The notes below the pieces were generated by a model. It did no database searches and had not been told where the DNA came from. It saw nothing but the letters and a program-made list of their open reading frames with translations. The translations under genes were made by a program, and so were the position numbers. From contig DANZ01000146.1 in NCBI GenBank assembly GCA_002501695.1, positions 1 through 34,398 of the forward strand: DNA of 34,398 nucleotides, written 5' to 3'. Origin of the DNA: Methanolobus sp. UBA474 (GTDB lineage: Archaea; Halobacteriota; Methanosarcinia; Methanosarcinales; Methanosarcinaceae). Below, in pieces: positions 24,871 to 32,367 of the stretch; position 1 is the stretch's first letter; the number at the start of each line of letters is the position of its first letter.

Positions 24871-25266
24871 CTAAAGGACTGACAGCAGTACAAGCAAGAG
24901 CCCGATAAGCACGAAGACCGATACTATGATAAGAGACACTTTCCTCTGTTTTGCTTCCTCCGGCGTCAGTTGAACAGAGGTCGTTCCGTTCCACTTTTCG
25001 AATACATGGCCGGCTGCCAGCCCAATACCTGCACCTATAGCCGGACCTGTACCAATGAGAGCCCGATTGTCAAAAGCGATTGCAAGGACCATACCCAGGG
25101 GAACCCCAAAGATGAGTCCGATGCCTATCCATATGCCTTTCCAGCGACCGGGAGGATAAACCCTGTTGTCATTTAGTTTTGCCTGTTGCCTGAATACAAC
25201 TGCAACAACTATACCTGCAAAGACAATGATCGCCGCTATTGATACAGTTAAGAATAAAAGAACCAT
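24871..25266 (-). CDS. Small membrane protein, unknown function
   Basis: A 131-residue protein with about four hydrophobic helices: residues 2-25, two glycine-rich helices at about 45-95 (GIWIGIGLIFGVPLGMVLAI and IGTGPAIGAGIGLAAG), and the C-terminal IIVSVFVLIGLLLVLLSVL. The Gly-x-x-x-Gly spacing suggests packed helices. I recognise no family. ATG 25266 is used; a GTG three codons upstream is in frame. A TATA-like TTTAAATT at 25288-25295 predicts transcription from about the ATG itself, hence a leaderless message. It converges with the peptidase-like gene and ends in TAG with a second stop two codons later. Confidence 0.6.
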   Translation of the reverse strand: MVLLFLTVSIAAIIVFAGIVVAVVFRQQAKLNDNRVYPPGRWKGIWIGIGLIFGVPLGMVLAIAFDNRALIGTGPAIGAGIGLAAGHVFEKWNGTTSVQLTPEEAKQRKVSLIIVSVFVLIGLLLVLLSVL

Positions 25267-25450
25267 GTAGAGCACTGGCCTGTTTATAATTTAAATCTTT
25301 TTACCATCCTGAGATTATCGAGGACCAGACCAAAGCGTATCGGTGAAATTTAAGGGTTTGGGGATGTACAAGAAAAACATACATATCTTTTAATAACCGC
25401 AGGCAATATACAGCCCGCAGCAGTAAGGAACAGCACCGGAGAAGATATTT

Positions 25451-25726
25451 ATGATAGGTTACATCGCAGGGACGCTTACCACTATAGCTTTTGCTCCTCA
25501 GTTGATCAAAGCCCTTAAGTCAAAGTCCACTCAGGACCTGTCGTTAATGATGCTAGGCTGTTCCACTACAGGTATGACATTCTGGCTGTTGCATGGATTG
25601 ATCATCAACGACCTTGCGCTTATTATCGCTAACAGCGTTTCAGTAACTCTGGCATCTGCCTTGCTCTTTTACAAGATCAAGAAGGATTACCTCACAGCCT
25701 GGAAGGGTATTATAAGAAGGATTTAA
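25451..25726 (+). CDS. SemiSWEET-type transporter (PQ-loop)
   Basis: A 91-residue three-helix protein of the SemiSWEET/MtN3 family, which dimerises to carry sugars or other small solutes across the membrane. Helix 1 (IGYIAGTLTTIAFAPQLIKA) carries the PQ motif at P16-Q17; TKSTQDLS-like loop is present as SKSTQDLSLMML; helices 2 and 3 include FWLLHGLIINDLALIIANSV with the conserved W and N residues. GGAGA lies about 9 nt before ATG 25451. The cargo is unknown; a sugar role is not obvious for a methylotrophic methanogen. Confidence 0.88.
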   Translation: MIGYIAGTLTTIAFAPQLIKALKSKSTQDLSLMMLGCSTTGMTFWLLHGLIINDLALIIANSVSVTLASALLFYKIKKDYLTAWKGIIRRI

Positions 25727-25908
25727 TTTAAGTATAATTTATAAAAATATATCTAATATCGAATACCCCTTTATTTCCATTGGAATATATAGAGCTCAAT
25801 ATTGTAATATATGAAGTTGATGTCCCCTGCCTGCATATATAGCCACGACAAATTTTCATCTGGCACACTTAATTATAAATGCAAGCCTGGCAGGAAAACT
25901 ATCTGATG

Positions 25909-25922
25909 AGAGGCAAGCCTCT
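25909..25922 (-). terminator. Hairpin after the ferredoxin gene
   Basis: AGAGGC/GCCTCT forms a perfect 6-bp stem with an AA loop, 15 nt after the ferredoxin stop codon on the minus strand. It probably ends that transcript. The rest of the 210-nt AT-rich gap shows nothing I can name. Confidence 0.4.
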
Positions 25923-25936
25923 AAACTGACATGAGA

Positions 25937-26170
25937 TCACTCGCCGTCATCTCCGATAGCGTCTACCGGACAGCTTGCCAATGCCTCGTTGCTGGCGGTT
26001 ATTTCGTCATCGTTTTCCGGTTGCTTGTAAACGTAGGCATGTGTGCCGTCATCTGTCATCATAAAATTGCCAGGTGCATTATCTACACACAATTCGCATG
26101 CGATACACTCTTCATCCACATAGTACGGACCCGGAACATTTTCAGCCACTTTATTAGTCTTGTCAGCCAT
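25937..26170 (-). CDS. Small ferredoxin, one [4Fe-4S] cluster
   Basis: A 77-residue electron carrier. The sequence YYVDEECIACELCVDNAPGN gives CxxCxxC (C22, C25, C28) with Ala-Pro where two-cluster ferredoxins have Cys-Pro, and the fourth ligand is C67 in ASCPVDAIG. It therefore binds a single cluster. The protein is strongly acidic. The open frame extends about 200 nt upstream with sequence that does not look coding; ATG 26170 is chosen because GGGGAG lies 8 nt away and homology begins there. Redox partners are not evident. Confidence 0.88.
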   Translation of the reverse strand: MADKTNKVAENVPGPYYVDEECIACELCVDNAPGNFMMTDDGTHAYVYKQPENDDEITASNEALASCPVDAIGDDGE

Positions 26171-26704
26171 TCTTTTACTCCCCTTACAAGATATCATAAA
26201 ATAATAGAAATCGTAAGGATAAGTCATTTTCGATAACAATGTTTTAACAAAATGCTCAGTGATGCCAGAGAATATGCTTTTAAGAGGAAATATGCGTGAA
26301 AACTTCATGCAGATTAACAATGAACATATTTTGCATATAAGTAATATGAATCGAAATATTGATACCAAATAATACAACTTTCGAATAAAAAGACTTATAA
26401 GTTACAATTAACATACACCTATGGTAAGGGGGTATTGATGCGAAAAGCATTATAAAGATGTGCAATACTGATAGGAATCCTATTTACCATCTTTATGCAC
26501 GGATAGGGGGGCAACGATGTAAATGAAAATCACAAGTGGGAGTAGAGGGCAAATAAACCAGGCTGGTGGGCTCTCTTTGATTACATTTAGGTGCTCACGA
26601 TACTACTTTCACTGAAACAGATGCCTATTCAGTTCATCTGCAATAGGAGATCAGATGACAGATGACAAAGTTACACATAATAATAGTATAATGGGGGTTA
26701 ATTC
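26171..26704. other. Gene-poor stretch with a decayed gene start
   Basis: These 534 nt hold the ferredoxin promoter (minus strand, TATTTTATGATAT region near 26195) and, on the plus strand, a complete but dead gene start. A TATA box CTTATAAG (26394-26401) and ribosome site AAGGGGGT (26426-26433) precede ATG 26438, which opens MRKAL and stops at TAA 26453. Beyond it the same frame reads RCAILIGILFTIFMHG, resembling a signal peptide, then meets TAG codons. The neighbouring lipoprotein starts in the same way (GGGGG, then ATGCGAAAAG), so this may be the relic of a duplicated copy. Nothing else is identified. Confidence 0.35.
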
Positions 26705-27322
26705 ATGCGAAAAGGAATAGTAATATCACTTGCTGTCCTGCTGGTTGTGTTTTTGGCAATCGGCTGTACAGATACAGGCACAGAGGATACACCGGAGGAG
26801 AACGATACAGTTGTTGTACCTCCTACAGATGACGAAGCTACAGATCAGCCTATCGAAGACGAGCCTGTAGATGAAGAACAGCAGTCTGAAGACGATGTAG
26901 TTGAAACCACAGAAATTACTGCCAATGAGGACGGATTTGACCCGGAGACTATCAGGGTCATGTTAGGAGATACCGTAACATGGACAAATACTGGTCAAGA
27001 GAATGTCACGATTACATCTGATGATGACTTATTCAACTCTGGCCTGATAGGACCAGGAGAGACATATAGCTACACATTTGATGTAGCAGGAACCTTTGAT
27101 TACAGTTCCGAGGAAGACTTTATGACTTCAGGCAAAGTAATCGTGGAACCTGGAGAAGAAGGACAGGAACAGATGGATGATAATGAATCTCTTACTATTA
27201 CCAACACCAGTACGGAGGATACATCCGAACAGGGTGGTAACATTACTATAGAGAGCGACCAGCCATCCGTCGGCACACCTATCCAGCCTAACGACGAAGA
27301 AGAAGACAACGATACCCTTTAA
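26705..27322 (+). CDS. Acidic lipoprotein with cupredoxin-like domain lacking copper ligands
   Basis: Exported lipoprotein: signal MRKGIVISLAVLLVVFLAIG with acceptor C21. A very acidic, Pro/Thr-rich linker (22-70) leads to a plastocyanin-like domain at about 71-148: ITANEDGFDPETIRVMLGDT, VTWTNTG, LFNSGLIGPGETYSYTFDVA and GKVIVE fit the fold. The copper ligands are not there: the usual His after the WTN strand is V101, the Cys is S134 and the second His is E137 (FDYSSEEDFMTSG); only M140 remains. A second acidic, Thr/Ser-rich tail follows. GGGGG is about 8 nt from the ATG. A redox role is thus unlikely; a structural or binding role at the cell surface is more plausible. Confidence 0.75.
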   Translation: MRKGIVISLAVLLVVFLAIGCTDTGTEDTPEENDTVVVPPTDDEATDQPIEDEPVDEEQQSEDDVVETTEITANEDGFDPETIRVMLGDTVTWTNTGQENVTITSDDDLFNSGLIGPGETYSYTFDVAGTFDYSSEEDFMTSGKVIVEPGEEGQEQMDDNESLTITNTSTEDTSEQGGNITIESDQPSVGTPIQPNDEEEDNDTL

Positions 27323-27342
27323 TGTGTATTTGACTTAAATAT

Positions 27343-27363
27343 AAAGGAGATCTTATCTCCTTT
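27343..27363 (+). terminator. Hairpin terminator after the cupredoxin-like gene
   Basis: AAAGGAGAT, a CTT loop and ATCTCCTTT make a perfect 9-bp stem 20 nt after the stop codon, followed by a T-rich tract. As the gap is between convergent genes, it may also serve fprA on the other strand. Confidence 0.7.
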
Positions 27364-27418
27364 TATTCCTTATTTATTCCTGGATCAATGTTCTTGTTTT
27401 TGAAACTTTTGGGTTTAC

Positions 27419-28603
27419 TTATCCTGAAGATCTTATCTTAGCTGCAAGCTCTTTTCCAAGCATGGCCACTTTCCGGAGATCCTCATCTGAAGCAGGGCCG
27501 TTTATTTCGATCGCACCCACCACTTCTATCTTTGTAGGCTTGAGCATCTCAGACAGCTGCCCGACAGCGCCTCCTCCCCAGCCGTAAGAACTTAGTGCTA
27601 CTCCGTACAGCAGAGGCGGCTTGAGGACCTTTACCAGATAGGCGGCATAGACTGCAAGCGGATGCATTCCTCCAAGGACTGTGGGAGTGCCAAGCACGAT
27701 CGCCCTGGAATCTACAAGCTCACGGGCTATATCACCGATGTCTGAGTTAAGAAGGTTGAAATAGCTTATCTCTATCCCTTCTGACATCAGGGATTCGGAT
27801 ATTGACCGAATCATTTTCTCAGTGGCGCTCCACATGCTTACATACACTATTATGGCTTTCTCCCGTGTTTTCCCGGCAGTCCACAGGCGGTACATGTCAA
27901 GTATCCTTTCAGGATCCCTGTAGATAGGGCCATGGCTCGGTGCAATGATATCAATATCCAGGCCCTTGATCTTCTCCAGAGCCTGCGCACCTTTTGCCTT
28001 GAAAGGCATCATTATTTCCCCGAAATACCTTTTAGCTGCAGATAAGAGATCTTCTACCTCATCATCATAAAAGCCTGCTGCCGTGTGCGCGCCAAAGTAG
28101 TCGCATGTGAACAGCACGCTGTTCTCCTCCACGTAGGTGAACATCGTTTCAGGCCAGTGCAACCAGGGAGCTTCTATGAATCTCAGTGTCCTGCCGCCAA
28201 GTTCCAGCGTGTCACCGTCTTTTACGATCACAAGCCTTTGTTCAGGTATCTTATAGAACACCTGCGCCATCTTTGCCCCTTTCTGCGTGGTTACGAGCTT
28301 TGAATCCATAGAAATATCCATTACAGCCTTTATAGCATTTGCATGGTCCGGCTCTGCGTGATTCATTATCACAAAATCCAGTGCCCTGATATCTGTGAGG
28401 CTACGCAGTTTGTCGAGAAGCTCATTCTCAAAACCAGGATTCACACTATCGATAAGCGCAGTTCCCCTGCTTCCCCTGACCAGATAGGCGTTATAGCTCG
28501 TGCCATCAGGCAATGGGATCAAAGCATCGAACATGCGTCTGTTCCAGTCTTTCGACCCTATCCAGAAAATACCATCTGAAATTTCCGGTGTATAGTAATT
28601 CAT
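27419..28603 (-). CDS. fprA: FprA-type flavodiiron protein (F420H2 oxidase)
   Basis: Cytosolic oxygen-detoxifying flavoprotein that reduces O2 to water with F420H2 in methanogens. Residues 1-250 are a metallo-beta-lactamase domain with the diiron ligands H82-x-E84-x-D86-H87, H149, D168 and H224 (NHAEPDHA, LHWPET, CDYFGAH, SHGPIY), all present. Residues about 253-394 are a flavodoxin domain for FMN (IVYVSMWSATEKM, TPTVLGGMHPL). At 394 residues it has the two-domain form without extra rubredoxin. GGGGGAAAG lies about 4-8 nt before the ATG. NO reduction, as in some relatives, cannot be excluded. Confidence 0.94.
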   Translation of the reverse strand: MNYYTPEISDGIFWIGSKDWNRRMFDALIPLPDGTSYNAYLVRGSRGTALIDSVNPGFENELLDKLRSLTDIRALDFVIMNHAEPDHANAIKAVMDISMDSKLVTTQKGAKMAQVFYKIPEQRLVIVKDGDTLELGGRTLRFIEAPWLHWPETMFTYVEENSVLFTCDYFGAHTAAGFYDDEVEDLLSAAKRYFGEIMMPFKAKGAQALEKIKGLDIDIIAPSHGPIYRDPERILDMYRLWTAGKTREKAIIVYVSMWSATEKMIRSISESLMSEGIEISYFNLLNSDIGDIARELVDSRAIVLGTPTVLGGMHPLAVYAAYLVKVLKPPLLYGVALSSYGWGGGAVGQLSEMLKPTKIEVVGAIEINGPASDEDLRKVAMLGKELAAKIRSSG

Positions 28604-29096
28604 TATCTTTCCCCCAGTAAATATTGGAGAGGAGGATACTTAAATGATCTGTCAGGACGCCCGGGTGTCGACCACATCAGATCTGTTTTCGCGGAGAGCT
28701 AGAAAGAGATGCTGCGTAGCCTGTATGTTATAAAAGCCAAGGATGGGTAAAGCATTTACTATTTTATATTTCTGCCTGCATAGCACAGGAAACAGGACAT
28801 GCATTAAAGGGATTGCAGCTTAGAACTCATTACCTGACATTGCTCATGCTGAGAATCTAATTCTTGATTAAAGGGCAGGTATAAATTAAAAGGACCGATG
28901 AAATTAAGCAAGGGTATTATTAAATAGTATGCTTTTATATTATTGCATGTAGATCAAGGCGCGGGGGAGCCTGATCCATATTAAGGACTGAATTCGTTCT
29001 CTATTGGAGAATTGAACTTTAAGAGAGCGTGATCTGGTTATTCAGATGTTGCTCTTGTGAAATTTGAGACATAATATGGTGAAGAGGGGATTAACT
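28604..29096. other. Intergenic stretch with hairpin and a 29-codon ORF
   Basis: This is the left part of a 1-kb region without large genes. ATG 28644 follows a perfect GAGAGGAGGA ribosome site by 8 nt and opens 29 codons ending in RKRCCVACML (stop 28731-28733); it may be chance, since it overlies the fprA promoter on the other strand. A TATA box CTTTTATATT (28932-28941) is followed by GATCAaGGC/GCCTGATC, an 8-bp stem with one bulge (28952-28976). A weaker stem TTCTC/GAGAA lies near 28998-29012. These probably belong to the promoter and leader of the small gene at 29097. Confidence 0.35.
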
Positions 29097-29243
29097 ATGT
29101 GTTTTTGGGTCAGATTCTGGGAAGATGAAAACAACAAGTTGTTGAGAGAAGTGCCTGTGCATGCAGATACGAAAAATGAAGCTAAGGATATATTTCAGCA
29201 TGATTTTCCTGCGGTAAGCCATTTTGAGCTACTATCGCCTTAA
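29097..29243 (+). CDS. Small protein of 48 residues, unknown
   Basis: ATG 29097 follows GAGGGGAT by 5 nt, a strong ribosome site, and opens a 48-residue frame: MCFWVRFWEDENNKLLREVP, then VHADTKNEAKDIFQHDFPAV and SHFELLSP. The pattern of a short first strand, basic-acidic turn and EAK-containing helix looks like a folded alpha/beta peptide; codon choice resembles the neighbouring genes. I recognise no family. A TATA box 160 nt upstream and hairpins between give it a plausible promoter and leader. It is too short for usual gene calling limits. Confidence 0.5.
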   Translation: MCFWVRFWEDENNKLLREVPVHADTKNEAKDIFQHDFPAVSHFELLSP

Positions 29244-29346
29244 GGTACAGAGATTTTAATCCCCCATTTATTTTAGTTATTTCCCATACTGTAGTCGATC
29301 ATTATATTTCTATTTATATCCGGAACACATAAAAAAATTCTAAAAA

Positions 29347-29517
29347 GTGTACTTCCCAAGCATGCAGCATGGCACCGTGGCCTATATCAAGAGACTGCTG
29401 TTCAAGAGCTGCTGGTTTATTCATGATCCGGACAAGAGAATCAACCATCTCACCAGCAAGCTGTCCTGGGTCCTTTTCAGGTTTGTTACCATGTATACAA
29501 TATACTTCTGCTTATGA
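29347..29517 (+). CDS. Possible small basic membrane-associated protein
   Basis: A 56-codon frame from GTG 29347 (or 51 codons from ATG 29362) reads MQHGTVAYIKRLLFKSCWFI, then HDPDKRINHLTSKLSWVLFR and FVTMYTIYFCL. Codon use is like that of real genes here (CTG, AAG, ATC, ACC), unlike the AT-rich flanks. No ribosome site is seen, but a TATA box TTTATATC (29313-29320) predicts transcription from about 29342, so a near-leaderless message from GTG 29347 is possible. The product has a basic middle and a hydrophobic end. It might instead be the remnant of a larger gene. Nothing else is seen between 29518 and 29659. Confidence 0.33.
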   Translation: MYFPSMQHGTVAYIKRLLFKSCWFIHDPDKRINHLTSKLSWVLFRFVTMYTIYFCL

Positions 29518-29659
29518 CATCTGAATATTTTTGCCGGTAGGGCATTCCTCATGATGGAAGGGACATTATAAATTAAATGATACAATTCAGATTCACTTTT
29601 AAAGTAGGAACTCCATATATCAGGTATACACAAAAAGTGTAATGGACAGGGGAGTTAAG

Positions 29660-30274
29660 ATGGGATTAGAAGACCTTATGAGAGAGATCACTAAAGAGAC
29701 TGAAAGTATCGTAGACACTAAAACACTCATAGGCGAGCCTGTGACCTCGGCCGGAAAAACCGTGATGCCAATAATCAGAGTTTCTGCAGGGTTCGGGAGT
29801 GCCGGAGGAGAACGTAACGGACAGGCAGGTAAGATGGGATTTGCTGCCGGAGGTTATGCAGGCGTGAATATGGAGCCTATTGGATTCGTTGTCATATCCA
29901 AAGATGACGTTCGCCTGCTGACTGTTAGCGGGAGACACACTTTTAGCCGCATAGTGGACATGGTGCCTGAAGTTATAAGCAGAGTAAAAGAAGGTAAAGA
30001 AGTAACTGAGAAAAGCAGACAGGAAAGCGAGAGGTCCGGCAGGAGTGAGCGGCCTTCGGGAGAGAAGGAAAGCTTTTCCGAGGAAAGCCGGCAGGCATTC
30101 AGCAGCAGGTCTATTCCTGAAGGAGGCAGCGGAGGGGGAAGCCAGGCAATAGCCGGAAGGGCAGGAGCTGAAGCACGTTCCAGAGAAGGCTCTGAGCCGG
30201 ATAGGACTTTCCCTGAGGAGAGCCAGAGAGAATTCAGCAGCAGGTCTATTCCTGAAGGGGGAACAAGGCAATAG
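29660..30274 (+). CDS. GerW (YtfJ)-family protein with low-complexity repeat tail
   Basis: The GerW family is named for a Bacillus spore protein but is widespread in archaea, where its role is unknown. Residues 1-110 are the domain: MGLEDLMREITKETESIVDT, TLIGEPVTSAGKTVMPIIRV, a Gly-rich AGKMGFAAGGYAGVNMEPIG and VISKDDVRLL. From about 115 on comes a charged Ser/Arg/Glu tail with two near-copies, EESRQAFSSRSIPEGG and EESQREFSSRSIPEGG. ATG 29660 is preferred over the in-frame ATG 29642 because GGGGAG lies 6 nt before it (204 residues). The frame ends at TAG inside the second repeat copy, just after a length change, so the C-terminus is probably shortened. Confidence 0.8.
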   Translation: MGLEDLMREITKETESIVDTKTLIGEPVTSAGKTVMPIIRVSAGFGSAGGERNGQAGKMGFAAGGYAGVNMEPIGFVVISKDDVRLLTVSGRHTFSRIVDMVPEVISRVKEGKEVTEKSRQESERSGRSERPSGEKESFSEESRQAFSSRSIPEGGSGGGSQAIAGRAGAEARSREGSEPDRTFPEESQREFSSRSIPEGGTRQ

Positions 30275-30334
30275 CCGGAAGACAGGAGCTGAAGCACGTT
30301 CCAAAAAGAGAGGCTCCGTAAGCGATGAGCCGGA
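30073..30334 (+). repeat. Imperfect tandem duplication in the GerW-family tail
   Basis: Two direct copies of about 125-130 bp: roughly 30073-30200 and 30207-30334. AGCAGCAGGTCTATTCCTGA occurs at 30101 and again at 30236 (period 135), and GCAATAGCCGGAAG at 30146 and 30268 (period 122). Copy 2 therefore lost 13 bp in the Gly-rich middle and one more base after GGAAG, which shifts the frame and exposes the TAG at the gene's end. The repeat continues past the stop codon. Confidence 0.75.
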
Positions 30335-30480
30335 ATGTTAATCAACCACTGATGTAGCCAGTGCCACTACTGACTTTCATAAATGGCGAACATATACATC
30401 AGATATGATATGGTAAACCAAAGTATTACACTAACCGTATCTCTTTCGGTAAACTAGATATCGATAGAAGGAAGCATAAA

Positions 30481-31542
30481 TTGCCTGACACTTCAGATAT
30501 ATTCATATTCTGGGCCGTGGTCATGGCCCGTTTCTTTCTGCCACTTGCTATTCCGCGGTATCCTATTCCAGGCGTAGTGGGAGCCTTGATACTGGATACC
30601 GTTGATCAGACCATCTTTCAGCTGTTTACAACCCTGCCACTTGAAGGGTACCAGAGCTATGACAAGGCACTGGACATATATTATCTGACCATCACGTACC
30701 TTTCCACGATGCGCAACTGGACCAACGGCTATGCTTTCGGGATAAGCCGTTTCCTCTTCTATTATAGACTGATAGGCGTAGTATTCTTTGAACTGACACA
30801 ACTGCGAACAATTTTGCTCGTTTTTCCAAACACGTTTGAATATTTCTTTATATTCTATGAAGCTGTACGCCTTAAGTGGGACCCGATATCACTGACAAAG
30901 AAACAGGTGCTTACAGCCACAGCTCTAATATGGATATTCATCAAAATACCTCAGGAGTACTGGATACACGTTGCCCAGCTGGACACTACCGACCTGATAA
31001 GAGCATACCCTGCAACCATATTGATACTTGCTGCCTGGGCTGCATTTATTGTAATAGCAGCGCTCCGGATAGTAAGAGGGTTCCCCCCTGCAAGAGAGGG
31101 GATTGCTCTGGATGCAGGCCCCATCCCCAGGAACCTTAAGGAGAGAAAAGCCGGAGTGGGGGAGAAGAGTTTTTTTGATAGCGCCCTGCGGGAGAAGATC
31201 GTATTTGTCTCCCTGCTGGGCATAATCTTTGCGAACATGCTTCCCGGAGTAAATGCCACCAGCCTTCAAATAACCATAGCAGTAGCTTTCATCATCATCG
31301 TTAACACTGCACTTAGCCACTGGCTGGTCAGACGTGGTGCCGGATGGAGGTCTATAGTAAGGGAGTTTATATTCATGGCTTTTGCCAACCTGATCATAGT
31401 GCTGGTTTACTTCTTGCTGCTGAGCAGGTACGAAGGTTCCATCAATCTTGTCAATACACTCTTCTTCATACTGCTGCTGACCCTTAATGTAACTCTGTAC
31501 GACAGGTATAGGCCTGTGTATGTGCAAAGGCACTTATTGTGA
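30481..31542 (+). CDS. Polytopic membrane protein, unknown function
   Basis: A 353-residue protein with about nine to ten hydrophobic helices, for example MARFFLPLAIPRYPIPGVVG, RLIGVVFFEL, LTATALIWIFIKIPQEYW, ILILAAWAAFIVIAALRIV, IVFVSLLGIIFANMLPG and NLIIVLVYFLLL. A soluble, basic loop lies at about 200-235. Charged and aromatic residues inside early helices (DTVDQTIFQLF, YRLIGVVFFELTQLR) suggest more than a simple anchor. I recognise no family. Start is TTG 30481 with GAAGGAAG 6 nt upstream; ATG 30523 is the first ATG. The 206-nt gap before it contains the end of the GerW repeat and two GTAAAC boxes (near 30411 and 30450). Confidence 0.65.
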   Translation: MPDTSDIFIFWAVVMARFFLPLAIPRYPIPGVVGALILDTVDQTIFQLFTTLPLEGYQSYDKALDIYYLTITYLSTMRNWTNGYAFGISRFLFYYRLIGVVFFELTQLRTILLVFPNTFEYFFIFYEAVRLKWDPISLTKKQVLTATALIWIFIKIPQEYWIHVAQLDTTDLIRAYPATILILAAWAAFIVIAALRIVRGFPPAREGIALDAGPIPRNLKERKAGVGEKSFFDSALREKIVFVSLLGIIFANMLPGVNATSLQITIAVAFIIIVNTALSHWLVRRGAGWRSIVREFIFMAFANLIIVLVYFLLLSRYEGSINLVNTLFFILLLTLNVTLYDRYRPVYVQRHLL

Positions 31543-31748
31543 CTTCTATGATTTTAAATAAAATATAGATTTTGGATCAAATAAATAGGGATAAATAACA
31601 GCATGCATAAAACTAGTACCGGGAAGGGGACAGGTCTATGCGCCAGCAGGCATATCATTGGTCCAATTTGAGGCAGGCTAGCTAAAGGCATATAAGAGTT
31701 GAAACTGTCCATTTCCACTCATTAGTGAGTATATGAAGGGGGAATTAG

Positions 31749-32177
31749 ATGGACAAGATATACGATATACTGAAGCAAGAGCATGACCAGGTCATGAAAT
31801 TGTTCGACAAAGCGATCAGCAATAGTTCCAGAGACGTATTCATGCAGCTCAAATCAGAACTGGACATACATATGGCAGGGGAGGAAAAGCTATACTATCC
31901 ACAGCTGGAGAACAAAAAAGAGGCTACAGAAGTGACTCTGGAGGGCTATGAGGAACATCATGTTGCTAAAATGCTACTTTCGTAACTCGAGAAGACTCCT
32001 GCAGATGATAAAAGGTGGCTTGCCAAGCTGAAGGTTCTGAAAGAGTCCGTGCAGCATCATGTGCAGGAAGAGGAATCAGAAATATTTGAAAAGTCCCGCA
32101 AGGTGCTAAGTGATTCCCAGGCAGAGGAGATTGGGAGCAAGTACATGGAATTCAAGCAGCGGGAACAGAGCAGGTAA
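31749..32177 (+). pseudogene. Hemerythrin-like (HHE) protein interrupted by one in-frame TAA
   Basis: Hemerythrin HHE domains bind a diiron centre and sense or store O2. The frame from ATG 31749 (GGGGGAAT 5 nt upstream, TATA-like GCATATAAGAG near 31688) carries H12 (KQEHDQV), H41 and E45 (DIHMAGEE) and H70/H71 (EEHHVAKML), then stops at TAA 31983 after 78 residues. The same frame continues at once as LEKTPADDKRWLAKLKVLKE and VQHHVQEEESEIF, with the missing ligands H103/H104 and E108, to a TAA at 32175. A terminator stands right after that second stop. One base change from GAA to TAA explains everything; it may be a real nonsense mutation or a sequencing error. As written, the short product lacks the last iron ligands. 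Confidence 0.85.
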
Positions 32178-32199
32178 AAAACACCATAGATATGGAGAG

Positions 32200-32233
32200 G
32201 GAAGCAAGCGATTCTTGCTTCCATACTATTTTT
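32200..32233 (+). terminator. Terminator hairpin after the hemerythrin gene
   Basis: GGAAGCAAG, a CGATT loop and CTTGCTTCC form a perfect 9-bp stem (32200-32222) followed by ATACTATTTTT. It lies 22 nt after the full-length hemerythrin stop and so marks the original 3' end of that gene. A further small palindrome ATAACCGGGTTAT is at 32273-32285. Confidence 0.75.
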
Positions 32234-32367
32234 ACGTTTTACCTGGAAAATCTTGTTTTTGGACTTTGGGGTATAACCGGGTTATCAAGGGCCGTTCTTT
32301 CCGAACTATCCGGGGAGCTATTTTAATATTGCAACTAATTTAATTTTAATGCTATAGTCAAATTATA

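Noticed and set aside
26171..26377. Upstream extension of the ferredoxin frame (about 69 residues)
   Set aside because: The added sequence has no ferredoxin similarity and AT-rich, non-coding composition; the ribosome site supports ATG 26170.
29421..29633. 70-residue open frame on the minus strand
   Set aside because: Codon choice fits the plus-strand frame in the same place better, and no start signals are seen.
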